From a bacterium (GTDB lineage Bacteria; Desulfobacterota; Desulfocorpusculales; Desulfocorpusculum): 64,000 bases of DNA. The stretch covers positions 1 through 64,000 of the forward strand of contig JBBFLE010000003.1 of NCBI GenBank assembly GCA_037481695.1, in the 5' to 3' direction. The notes beneath the pieces were generated by a model. That model did no database searches and was not told the origin of the DNA. It saw nothing but the letters and a program-made list of their open reading frames with translations. The translations under genes were made by a program, and so were the position numbers. The first letter of the stretch is position 1. Each line of letters starts with the position of its first letter. This document shows, in pieces, positions 56,456 to 64,000 of this stretch.

Positions 56456-57883
56456 ATGAAGGATTCCAACTCTGATTTGGGATCACTTCTGGAGGATCTG
56501 GATGAGCCATCTTTGCCCAGCTCTTCCAGGTTCGTCTCTGAAGTCCCCAAATCCAGCGTCAGATTGGACCCCAGAATGTGTGTGGGTTGTGCGGCCTGCA
56601 TGAGAGTATGTCCCACTGAAGCCATAAGAATCAGAAATGGTAAGGCGGTCATAAGGCCGCAACTTTGCATAGACTGCGGGGAGTGTGTGAGGGTCTGTGA
56701 GCACAATGCTGGTATAATACTCTCAGATCCCATTTCTGCCATCCAAAACTTTCAATACAGGATAGCAGTGCCCGAGGCTTCCCTGTATGGGCAATTCATA
56801 CCCGCTATTCTCCCCAATGACATCCTGGCCGGGATTCTGGATCTGGGCTTCCACGAGGTGTTCGAAGCAGCCTTGGCCACGGAAAGGGCCAGCTTGTTGC
56901 TTCGAGAATACATGGACAGATATCACGGTCCTAAGCCTCTGATGACCTCCTTTTGCCCGGTGGTACTTCGCCTCATACAGCTCAGGTTCCCGGATTTGGT
57001 GGACCTGGTGATACCCATAGACTCAACCTTGGAATTGGCCATCAAGAACCTAAAGGAGGAACGTGCCAGGGAAAAAGGAATTCCCGTGGAAAAAGTAGGA
57101 GCCTTTTATTTGGTTGGGTGCCCAGCCCGCATTACCACAATTCACCATCCCTATACCGGAGGGAAAACCCACCTGGACGGGGCCATATCCGTGGCAGAAA
57201 TATACAAGGATCTTATGTTCGCCATTAGACGAAGACAACGCAGTGGTCTCAAACCTCCTCAACTCCACAGCTCATCTTCCCTGGGGCTTCGTTGGGGCAC
57301 CCTTTGGGGGGAGGTGGAGGCCCTGGGCCTGGAGAACGCCATCGCCGTCTCTGACATGAAGCATCTGGTTCGCATAATGGAGGAGATTGACAACCATACC
57401 CTAACCGACATCGAGTTTGTGGAGTGCAGAGCCTGCTATGCAGGTTGTGCGGGAGGCCCGCTGATGGTGGACAATCCCTATCGCGGAAGATCCAAGATAC
57501 AAAGGCTTTGCCGCATGTTCCCCGAACTCTCCCATACAAAAGAGACTTGGGCCAGAGAGAATTTCGAAAAGTTTCAGCATCATTTCGATCGCAGAATGAA
57601 GCCCCTTTCTGTGGAAGGTCTGGACCCTGACCCATCCAGAGCCATAGAGAAGATGGCCCAGAAGGCCAAGATCTTGGAAAGTCTGCCCGGAATCGACTGC
57701 GGCTCCTGTGGGGCTCCCAATTGCAAGGCGCTGGCCGACGACATAGTGCGGGGGGAAGCCACCATCATGTACTGCATCTTCAAGCTTAGGGATGCCTTCC
57801 TGAAGCAAAGAAAAAAGGCAAGCAAGAAACGTGCTTCTCAAAGCAAATCCAAGGTCCTCAAACGCAAGGCGCACCCCCACTGA
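56456..57883 (+). CDS. [FeFe]-hydrogenase-like iron-sulfur protein
   Basis: A 475-residue cytoplasmic protein. Residues 42-81 contain two 4Fe-4S ferredoxin motifs (C42, C45, C48, C52 and C71, C74, C77, C81). The middle resembles the hydrogenase large-subunit domain, but the H-cluster motifs are altered: TSFCP for TSCCPxW, VGCPARI for MPCxxK and ECRACYAGCAGGP for ExMACxGGC. The C-terminal segment LPGIDCGSCGAPNCKALADD is a further Fe-S motif. Such proteins have been proposed as sensors or electron carriers rather than hydrogenases. GGAGGTGGCGGG precedes the ATG at 56456. It may be a regulatory protein; no partner kinase is adjacent. Confidence 0.8.
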   Translation: MKDSNSDLGSLLEDLDEPSLPSSSRFVSEVPKSSVRLDPRMCVGCAACMRVCPTEAIRIRNGKAVIRPQLCIDCGECVRVCEHNAGIILSDPISAIQNFQYRIAVPEASLYGQFIPAILPNDILAGILDLGFHEVFEAALATERASLLLREYMDRYHGPKPLMTSFCPVVLRLIQLRFPDLVDLVIPIDSTLELAIKNLKEERAREKGIPVEKVGAFYLVGCPARITTIHHPYTGGKTHLDGAISVAEIYKDLMFAIRRRQRSGLKPPQLHSSSSLGLRWGTLWGEVEALGLENAIAVSDMKHLVRIMEEIDNHTLTDIEFVECRACYAGCAGGPLMVDNPYRGRSKIQRLCRMFPELSHTKETWARENFEKFQHHFDRRMKPLSVEGLDPDPSRAIEKMAQKAKILESLPGIDCGSCGAPNCKALADDIVRGEATIMYCIFKLRDAFLKQRKKASKKRASQSKSKVLKRKAHPH

Positions 57884-58262
57884 CCCGGATGGGCCACCAA
57901 GCCAAAGGAGCTCGTTAAGAAAAGCCCCAAGGCCTGGGCGGGCTTCCACTTGTCTTGTTCAAATCCCTTTGGGAAGAAAACTGCTCTTGAAAATGAACTG
58001 AGCACATCATTTGTGAGGAACGTATAGTAACCTGCCACATCTAAGCACAAACCAGTTGGTGACCCAACGCACCTTGCTTCAGCATTTGGAAACCAGCTGG
58101 AGTTTGAACCTGGAAATGGCCAAGGGTTCATGAAATGGAAAGCTTGGCCATCCATGCCAGTGCTTGGTTCAAGAACAGCTTAGATTAGCTACAGGTACCA
58201 GCCTGTTAAAGGCCTATTACCCGATAGCCCCTGATGAACCCCATGGTGTTTCTGAGGATTCC
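57884..58262. other. Convergent intergenic region
   Basis: About 380 bases between the convergent hydrogenase-like and ferredoxin genes. I see no gene and no U-tailed hairpin; a small 6-bp inverted repeat (58252-58266) overlaps the ferredoxin stop. Confidence 0.4.
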
Positions 58263-58511
58263 TCAGGCGCTTTGCTGAATCTCGTATAATTCGAAGACCA
58301 TATCGGGGCAAACTATGGTGCAGGAACGGCAGCCTATACACTCCTGTTCTCGAGCCACCCTCACAGGCTGGTAGCCCTTGGCGTTGAAGCCTTCTTCTTT
58401 CTCGAATACCTGTTTGGGGCAGTTCTCCAAACAGATGTAACAGGCCTTACAACGTTCCCGATCAGCCTCTATGTGAAATTTCTTAGTCTTCTTGGAAGCC
58501 TTGCCGGCCAT
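58263..58511 (-). CDS. Two-cluster 4Fe-4S ferredoxin (KorD-like)
   Basis: An 82-residue ferredoxin with a lysine-rich N-terminus and two motifs, CKACYICLENCP (about 21-32) and CIGCRSCTIVCP (about 58-69), which bind two 4Fe-4S clusters. The spacing and the phrase between the clusters (KGYQPV..AREQECIG) are those of the delta (ferredoxin) subunit of 2-oxoacid:ferredoxin oxidoreductases. No alpha, beta or gamma subunit genes are next to it, so it is an orphan here. AGGAGGTCGTGGG precedes the ATG. The 170 bases between it and hisC show no clear gene. Confidence 0.85.
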   Translation of the reverse strand: MAGKASKKTKKFHIEADRERCKACYICLENCPKQVFEKEEGFNAKGYQPVRVAREQECIGCRSCTIVCPDMVFELYEIQQSA

Positions 58512-58685
58512 TTCCCACGACCTCCTATTCTTATGGTTACGCTCTGGTCTTGCCCTTCCATGGAAGATCTGACTGCTATGAGCACCATATCCCTGATGCT
58601 CGGGGTAACCAGCCCCACTTCACGCCCACCCGGAGCCAGGCCCCCTACTCTTCCAGTTCAGTATAAGGCAAGTTCACTTCTTATG

Positions 58686-59780
58686 TCAGTTGTTCAATAT
58701 CTCATAAAGAGCCTTTACCAACTCCTTGTTTTCTTCTGGCCTTCCCACTGTTATACGGCACCAGGTGGGAGTATTCCACATCTTGCCAGGCCTGATGATT
58801 ATGCCTCGGGCCAAGAGCGCCTGGAACACTTCTTCTGAGTCCTTTCCCAAATCCACAAAGAGAAAGTTGGTATGCGAATCCAAGCAGCGCAAGCCCATTT
58901 TCCTCAGAGCCGAAGCCAGCTCGGCCCTACCTTCTCGGGTTTTCCTGAGGACCTTTTCCCTGAACTCTCTGTCTTCCAAGGCTCCCATGGCAGCCGCCTG
59001 TGCCACCCTGTTGACCGGAAAAGGTTCCCTGACCTTGTTCAGGGCTCCAATGAGCTCCTCGGGTCCTATCCCATAGCCTACCCTCAACCCGGCCAGTCCA
59101 TAAAGTTTAGAGAAGCTCCTCACTGAAATGACCGGTTTTCCTTGCATGATGAGTTCTACCCCGTCGGGAAAGTCTTCTACATCCGCGAAGTCCCCATATA
59201 CTTCGTCCAAAACAACCAGCACTTCATCTGGCAAATTGTTCAGGAAATCTTTCAGCTCCTTGCTGCTTACGATGGTACCCGTGGGATTGTTGGGATTGCA
59301 TATCACCACCATTCTGGCCCCTGCTGCGGCAGCCTTGGACATGGCATGCAGGTCGTGGGTGAATTCCTTCAAAGGAACTTCCACGGGTTCCCCTCCCATC
59401 AAGAGGCAGGCCGTGCGATACACTGGAAATGTGGGGTTTGCCATTACCACACGGTCCCCGGGCTCCAAGAAGGCCTGAGCTATCATCATCAAGACATTGT
59501 CACCGCCATTGGAAACGGTGATCATCTCTTGGCTGACTCCAAGGCGCTCAGCCAAAGCCCTTCTTAATTCAGCACAGGAGCCTTCTGGATACATGGCCAC
59601 TTGCTCTAGTTCCTGTCTGGCAGCCTCCAAGGCCTTGGGTGAGGGACCCCAGGGGTTTTCGTTGGAGGCCATCTTGATCACCCTGGAAAGCCCATATCTG
59701 GCCTTTACTTCCTCCACGGGTTTTCCAGGAACATAATGCTCCAACCTCTCCAGAACCCTTCTGCATTTCGGTCTTGACAC
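58686..59780 (-). CDS. hisC: Histidinol-phosphate aminotransferase
   Basis: A PLP-dependent class I/II aminotransferase of histidine synthesis, 364 residues. The PLP lysine is in SFSKLYGLAGLRVGYGIG near residue 220; NPNNPTGTIV and LDEVYGDF are also typical. The N-terminal KMASNENPWGPSP is the substrate-binding loop. The start is a GTG at 59780 behind GAGAGGG. No other his genes are nearby; family members also transaminate aromatic amino acids, so another role is possible. A TolC gene lies 240 bases upstream on the same strand. Confidence 0.9.
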   Translation of the reverse strand: MSRPKCRRVLERLEHYVPGKPVEEVKARYGLSRVIKMASNENPWGPSPKALEAARQELEQVAMYPEGSCAELRRALAERLGVSQEMITVSNGGDNVLMMIAQAFLEPGDRVVMANPTFPVYRTACLLMGGEPVEVPLKEFTHDLHAMSKAAAAGARMVVICNPNNPTGTIVSSKELKDFLNNLPDEVLVVLDEVYGDFADVEDFPDGVELIMQGKPVISVRSFSKLYGLAGLRVGYGIGPEELIGALNKVREPFPVNRVAQAAAMGALEDREFREKVLRKTREGRAELASALRKMGLRCLDSHTNFLFVDLGKDSEEVFQALLARGIIIRPGKMWNTPTWCRITVGRPEENKELVKALYEILNN

Positions 59781-60016
59781 TCTTGCCCTCTCAAATTGGG
59801 CTGGGAGGATTCCCCAACCCTGATTCTTTCATGTACAAACCCTGGCTTTCCAAGACCCCACCATATTGAGAAAGCCTCGAGCTGCCCAAAGACCCTCATA
59901 TTCCCACAATGACCATGATATCACCTGGGCAGGGATGTCTCAGGTATACAGGGGCTCTTGCGGCTAAGCCTTAGAAATCAGCTCTCTCCCACCAGGGTCT
60001 GGACATGAGCTCATGT

Positions 60017-61426
60017 TCACGGCTTGGAGGCTGCCTGGTACACTGCCAAACCCATGGCACGATTTAGGGCAGCCTTGGCCACATTGTAATTGCTCAAAGC
60101 ATTGTAATAATCCGTCTGCGCCTGGGTCAGGAGAGTCTGGGAATCCAAAACGTCGGTGATGGTCCCCACTTGCTCCTTGTACCTTTCCTGCGCCATTCTG
60201 AAGCTTTCTTCACCTTGCTCCACAGCCTTCTTTGCCACGAAGATATTCTTTTCAGCCACCTTGAGCGCCAGAAATGCTTCCTTTACCTCCAAGGCTATTT
60301 GATCCTTGAGCTGCAACCGGCCCAATTCATCTCTCTTGAGCTGGGAGCGGGCAGCTGAAACATCCTCTCTGGTTTTTCCCCACTCGAATATGTTCCAGGT
60401 GGCCCCTGCCACAAAACTCCAGCCCTCTTCCAATGCCGAGGTGGAGCCCCCCTCGCTTTTAAATGCATTGAGCGAGACCTGCACCTGGGGGAAGTAAGCA
60501 CTCCTGGCCAAATCCACTTGGCGCTCGCTGGCCTTCACCCGCAAAGCCGCCTCTTTGAGTTCCAGGCGATTCTCATGACCCACCCTAATGCATTCTTCCA
60601 GATCCAGAGCTACTGGCTCATAGGAGAGCATGTCCACCAGATCCACCGGGGTCTGCAAGGGCCTTTGGAGGACCAAGTTGAATTGGCTCTTGGCCAGTTC
60701 TATGTTGTTGCCAGCCACTGTCTGTTCTCGGATTCTCTGCGCCAGTTGCACCTCGGTCCTTAGCAGGTCGTTCTTGGGAATCATGCCCACATCGTAGTAT
60801 TCCTGGGAAACCTGTCTTTGATTTTCCAGAAGGAGCACGGCCTGATCTGCTACTTTCTTCAGTTCTATTGCCGTGAGCACTCCGAAGTAAACCTGAACCA
60901 CTGCAAGGGAAATGTCCTGTCTGATGCGGCTCAGGGCAGTTTGGGCAGACTCTACCCCGATTTGCGCCAACCGGTATCTGTTCAAGAGAGCCCCTCCTGT
61001 GAAGACGGGCTGGACCAGGGAGCCTCTTGCGTTCCAGGAATCCTGCTCACCCAAAGGCCTGCTGACAGCAGGTGTTGCCGGGATAAACCCTATGGGTTGA
61101 GCGGGATTGGGGGGAGGCCCCCATGGATTGCCGGGATTCATGAAAACCGGAATCTTGGGCGTGGGCCCCTGGGTCACGGTGGGTGTTTCATTCAAATGGG
61201 TATAGTTGCCCTCGGCCTTCAATTTGGGTAGAAAGTCGGCCATGGCGCTTTTTCTTTGATGCTCGGCCCCTTGCACGGCCTCCCGGGCGGTCAAGACCGC
61301 AAAGTTGTTCTCCAATGCCACTTCAATGGCTTGATCCAGGCTCATGGCCGCATGAGCCCAATGGGGCAGGGCCAGGAGGCACAACGCAAGCCAGCAGTAA
61401 AACCTTGATGCTTTGGGGTTTTTCAT
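60017..61426 (-). CDS. TolC-family outer-membrane channel protein
   Basis: A 469-residue outer-membrane efflux protein. It has a signal peptide (about residues 1-27, ending WAHA-AMS) and the two OEP repeats (about 30-240 and 260-460), with long heptad helices such as QVVLLLENQRQVSQEYYDVGMI and AQERYKEQVGTITDVLDSQTLL. A proline- and glycine-rich insertion of about 45 residues (near 80-125) sits where an external loop would be. No membrane-fusion or inner-membrane pump gene is adjacent. GGGAGGAAAAGGGC precedes the ATG. It is divergent from the epimerase gene. Confidence 0.9.
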   Translation of the reverse strand: MKNPKASRFYCWLALCLLALPHWAHAAMSLDQAIEVALENNFAVLTAREAVQGAEHQRKSAMADFLPKLKAEGNYTHLNETPTVTQGPTPKIPVFMNPGNPWGPPPNPAQPIGFIPATPAVSRPLGEQDSWNARGSLVQPVFTGGALLNRYRLAQIGVESAQTALSRIRQDISLAVVQVYFGVLTAIELKKVADQAVLLLENQRQVSQEYYDVGMIPKNDLLRTEVQLAQRIREQTVAGNNIELAKSQFNLVLQRPLQTPVDLVDMLSYEPVALDLEECIRVGHENRLELKEAALRVKASERQVDLARSAYFPQVQVSLNAFKSEGGSTSALEEGWSFVAGATWNIFEWGKTREDVSAARSQLKRDELGRLQLKDQIALEVKEAFLALKVAEKNIFVAKKAVEQGEESFRMAQERYKEQVGTITDVLDSQTLLTQAQTDYYNALSNYNVAKAALNRAMGLAVYQAASKP

Positions 61427-61474
61427 GCCCTTTTCCTCCCCGGTCCCTATATGAGAGCTCTAGTCGAGGATCGT

Positions 61475-61503
61475 ACGTTAGGACTTAAGCACTGAGGTGT
61501 CAA
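61475..61503 (-). promoter_or_regulatory. Candidate promoter for the TolC-family gene
   Basis: A perfect TTGACA (61503-61498 on the minus strand) is followed after 17 nt by TAACGT, a weak -10 (three matches). The position, 50-75 bases ahead of the start codon, is suitable. Confidence 0.35.
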
Positions 61504-61627
61504 GGCCACATATTGAAAACAGGCTTTTTTTGGGATAAGTTTCACGGTGCAACAGGTGATGATCCTTGCTGATGGGTGTTATTGCCGAGGTGTATGCGCA
61601 TTATTTTGGAACCGGAGCTGATATGAA

Positions 61628-62626
61628 ATGGGGGAGTCTCTCAAAAGCTTTTATGCAAACAAACGGGTGCTAATAACTGGAGGTCTGGGGTTTTTGGGCA
61701 GCAACCTGGCTATCAGGCTGGTCGAGTTGGGCAGCAAGGTAACCATATTGGACGGACTCCTGGAAGGGCTTGGGGGCAACTGGTTCAACATCTCGCCGGT
61801 CCAGGATCAGGTGGAGGTGGTGGTAGCTCACCTGGCGGATCGTAGAAAGGTGGATCCTTGCGTCAAAGGACAGGAGGTCATCTTCAACATAGCCATGCAG
61901 CCCAGCCATGTGGCCTCCATGACCAATCCCCTATATGACGTGGAGAACAATGTTGTGTCTCAGATACAGTTCCTGGAGAGTCTGAGGGCCAACAATCCCG
62001 AGGCCAGGGTGCTCTATGTGGGCTCCAGGGCTCAATTCGGGCGGGTCACCATGTTCCCCATAAACGAGGATACGCCTCCCAATCCAAGGGACGTTTACGC
62101 GGTGTCCAAACAAGCCGTGGAGTGGTATCACTTCCAGTATTCCAGCATATGTGGGCTTCAGGTCACCAGTCTTCGTCTGGGCAACACCTATGGACCACGC
62201 CACCAGATGCGCCACGCCCAGTACGGAGTTCAAAACTATCTTCTGCGCCTGGCCATGGAAGGCAAGGAAATAACCGTGTATGGAGACGGCCACCAGATAA
62301 GAGAGCTGCTTTACGTGGATGACACCGTGGAAGCCATGCTGAGATTGGCCAGGCACGACGGATGCATAGGGGAAGTCTATTGTATTGGAGCCCTGGAAAG
62401 GGTCTCCTTCCTGGAACTGGTGCAGGCCATCATCCAGGCAGCAGGCTCAGGATCATACCGGCACGTGCCTTGGCCCAAGGAAAGAGAAATCATAGAGGTG
62501 GGCGACGTGCGCACAGATGACTCAAAACTCCGGGGAGACACCGGCTGGTCCCCCAAGATCCCTCTTGAACAGGGCCTTGGCCTCACTGTGGAGTTCTACA
62601 GGGCCCATCGGGAGCACTACTGGTGA
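61628..62626 (+). CDS. NAD-dependent sugar epimerase/dehydratase
   Basis: An extended short-chain dehydrogenase, 332 residues. The NAD loop is GGLGFLGSN near residues 18-26, the catalytic YxxxK is YAVSK near 158, and RQMRH..GVQNYLLRLAMEGKEITVYGDGHQIRELLYVDD are in the substrate domain. These are features of UDP-glucose 4-epimerase or dTDP-glucose dehydratase relatives; the exact reaction is unclear. The gene opens a nucleotide-sugar cluster and overlaps rmlD by 4 bases (GTGA). Confidence 0.88.
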   Translation: MGESLKSFYANKRVLITGGLGFLGSNLAIRLVELGSKVTILDGLLEGLGGNWFNISPVQDQVEVVVAHLADRRKVDPCVKGQEVIFNIAMQPSHVASMTNPLYDVENNVVSQIQFLESLRANNPEARVLYVGSRAQFGRVTMFPINEDTPPNPRDVYAVSKQAVEWYHFQYSSICGLQVTSLRLGNTYGPRHQMRHAQYGVQNYLLRLAMEGKEITVYGDGHQIRELLYVDDTVEAMLRLARHDGCIGEVYCIGALERVSFLELVQAIIQAAGSGSYRHVPWPKEREIIEVGDVRTDDSKLRGDTGWSPKIPLEQGLGLTVEFYRAHREHYW

Positions 62627-63516
62627 GCACTTCAAAGCCCAGAATAGTGCTTTTGGGCGCTGGAGGCCTTCTGGCAAGAGATGCTCAGGAATCCCTTGCA
62701 GAGCTGGGGGAGTTGATCCCCTTGGATCATGGAAGGCTGGATCTCACCCAACACCGAGAAGTCAGGACCCTACTTGGGGAGCTCCATCCTGGCATTGTGG
62801 TCAACTGCGCTGCGTACACAGACGTAGACGGATGCGAGTCTAGGCCACAGTGGGCTCATCTGGTCAATGCCCTTGGGCCAGGCCTGCTGGCAGAGGTCAC
62901 CAGGGATTTGGGAGCCTATCTTGTTCACATTTCCACGGACTACATTTTTGACGGAGAAAAGACTGTGCCCTGGGGTTACTTTGAGGAGGATCCCGCCTCT
63001 CCACAGAATGTTTATGGAAGAACCAAGTGGGAGGGGGAGCAATTGGTACGGAAGGCCAACCCCGATCATCTCATCTTGAGAACGGGATGGCTCTACGGAA
63101 TCAATGGCAGGTCTTTTCCCAGGGCCATCCTGGCCCAGGCCTTGAAGGGAGGCCCCCTGAAGGTGGTCCAGGATCAATTTGGATCACCCACCTGGAGCAG
63201 GACTCTGGGCTCTCAGATGAGCACCCTGATCAAGGCCAGGGTCACAGGAACCGTGCACGTCACAGCACACGGATACTGCAGCTGGTTCGATTTTGCTTGC
63301 CGATTGATGCAACTGGTGGGAATGAGTGTGGAGATCCGGCCTTGCACCAGCGCCGAGTTTCCCAGACCAGCCAAGAGGCCTGCCAATTCCATACTGGAAA
63401 AACGCCGCCTCATGGATCTAGGCCTGGACCGCATGAACACCTGGGAAGAGGGTTTGGAACAGTTCGTGAGGTGTCATGGCCAGGCTCTTTTGCAAGAACT
63501 AAAGGCAACGGCCTGA
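62623..63516 (+). CDS. rmlD: dTDP-4-dehydrorhamnose reductase
   Basis: This enzyme reduces dTDP-4-keto-L-rhamnose to dTDP-L-rhamnose, or a related sugar. The 297 residues show ALGAGGLLARD-like GAGGLL at the NAD(P) loop, VVNCAAYTDVDGCE, STDYIFDG, YGRTKWEGEQLV with the YxxxK motif and RTGWLYG. The GTG at 62623 overlaps the epimerase stop. The following rmlB gene completes part of a rhamnose-type cluster whose other members lie beyond the window edge. Confidence 0.93.
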   Translation: MSTSKPRIVLLGAGGLLARDAQESLAELGELIPLDHGRLDLTQHREVRTLLGELHPGIVVNCAAYTDVDGCESRPQWAHLVNALGPGLLAEVTRDLGAYLVHISTDYIFDGEKTVPWGYFEEDPASPQNVYGRTKWEGEQLVRKANPDHLILRTGWLYGINGRSFPRAILAQALKGGPLKVVQDQFGSPTWSRTLGSQMSTLIKARVTGTVHVTAHGYCSWFDFACRLMQLVGMSVEIRPCTSAEFPRPAKRPANSILEKRRLMDLGLDRMNTWEEGLEQFVRCHGQALLQELKATA

Positions 63517-63532
63517 GTCAAAGGAGAGTCCT

Positions 63533-64000
63533 TTGGAAACCATACTAATTACAGGGGGATGTGGGTTCATAGGCACAAATTTGATCCGCTTTCTGCTGGA
63601 GAAGACCCAGTTCACAGGAAGGCTCATAAACTTGGATAAGCTCACCTATGCAGCCAATCCAAGAAACCTTGAGGACATAGCAGAGCGTTTCAAAGACAGA
63701 TATCTTTTTTATCGTGTGGACATCTGTGACCACAGGGCCCTATCTGAGATTTTTGAGTCCCATGGCATTGATGTCATTTGCCACCTGGCGGCCGAATCCC
63801 ACGTGGACCGCTCCATAAGAAGCCCCAGGGCCTTTTTGGAAACCAATGTCATGGGCACTTTCCAGCTCTTGGAAATGGCCAGGGCCCACGGAGTTTCCAG
63901 GTTCCATCATGTAAGCACAGATGAGGTATATGGAAGTCTCGGGCCCACAGGGGCCTTCACCGAAGAGAGTCCTTATCGCCCCAACAGCCCTTATTCCGCC
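63533..64000 (+). CDS. rmlB: dTDP-glucose 4,6-dehydratase, N-terminal part (runs off the right edge)
   Basis: The first 156 codons are visible, so the C-terminal half is missing. It is an extended SDR with ILITGGCGFIGTNLIRFLLEK at the start, LDKLTYAANPRNLEDI, LAAESHVDRSIRSPRAFLETNV and HVSTDEVYGSLG, the RmlB signature set. The TTG start at 63533 follows AAGGAG six bases away. It would make the 4-keto-6-deoxy intermediate upstream of rmlD. Confidence 0.95.
   Translation, partial: METILITGGCGFIGTNLIRFLLEKTQFTGRLINLDKLTYAANPRNLEDIAERFKDRYLFYRVDICDHRALSEIFESHGIDVICHLAAESHVDRSIRSPRAFLETNVMGTFQLLEMARAHGVSRFHHVSTDEVYGSLGPTGAFTEESPYRPNSPYSA

Noticed and set aside
57838-58155. Minus-strand open frame of 105 codons overlapping the hydrogenase-like gene end
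   Set aside because: No ribosome-binding site, no domain, and unusual composition; best read as a chance frame.

Overview
The window looks like a chromosomal segment of a Gram-negative bacterium, most likely a deltaproteobacterium in the broad sense (Desulfobacterota-like). The partial 16S rRNA gene at the left end carries the usual bacterial primer sites and a deltaproteobacterial-looking V3 region. The protein set fits too: an MreBCD/PBP2/RodA envelope cluster, a TolC-type outer-membrane channel, a stand-alone IMP cyclohydrolase, an orphan KorD-like ferredoxin, and several Liv-type ABC transporters paired with acyl-CoA ligases. The taxonomic call is inference. I saw no phage, IS element, CRISPR array or tRNA.

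Layout. 1-1.15 kb: 5' part of a 16S gene on the minus strand with a consensus promoter abutting tyrS. 1.1-9.4 kb (minus): mreB-mreC-mreD-mrdA-rodA, then a TPR lipoprotein and tyrS. 9.5-16.2 kb: module 1, a plus-strand acyl-CoA ligase facing a minus-strand livM-livH-binding protein-livG-livF operon. 16.3-21.7 kb (minus): CHASE2 adenylate cyclase, IMP cyclohydrolase, purD, purE and a Sua5/YrdC protein, tightly packed. 22-25.8 kb (plus): priA, an EamA transporter and an EI24 membrane protein. 26-28.3 kb (minus): a possible small gene followed by a nucleotidyltransferase/kinase pair resembling MurU/AmgK. 28.4-34.9 kb (plus): module 2, binding protein-livH-livM-livG-livF-ligase. 34.9-46.5 kb: housekeeping and small genes on both strands (RNB ribonuclease, half-size Gdt1, flavin-type oxidase, DUF523-DUF1722, methyltransferase with zinc ribbon, HEPN, alr, ddl, uvrB, a Rho_N-like protein, an EF-hand protein). 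47.1-54.1 kb (plus): module 3, binding protein-livH-livF-livG-ligase-livM. 54.2-58.5 kb: LD-carboxypeptidase, ihfB with a macrodomain gene, a [FeFe]-hydrogenase-like Fe-S protein and a ferredoxin. 58.7-64 kb: hisC, a TolC-family protein and the start of a nucleotide-sugar cluster (epimerase-rmlD-rmlB).

How the genes fit together. The dominant theme is import coupled to CoA activation. Three separate Liv-type transporters each sit beside an AMP-forming acyl-CoA ligase. This suggests uptake of carboxylic acids (fatty, aromatic or branched) and trapping as CoA thioesters, rather than simple amino-acid uptake. Modules 1 and 3 are relatives (same ligase subfamily, LivF with a basic C-terminal tail); module 2 is divergent. 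A second theme is the cell wall: elongation machinery, D-Ala and D-Ala-D-Ala synthesis, LD-carboxypeptidase and a MurU/AmgK-like pair. The less familiar items are the tandem dyad repeat and possible 84-codon gene between MurU/AmgK and module 2, the DUF523 protein with a Cys-to-Ser change, the methyltransferase-zinc ribbon fusion with a small partner gene, and the hydrogenase-like protein with altered H-cluster motifs. Start codons were chosen from ribosome-binding sites where possible and are noted.
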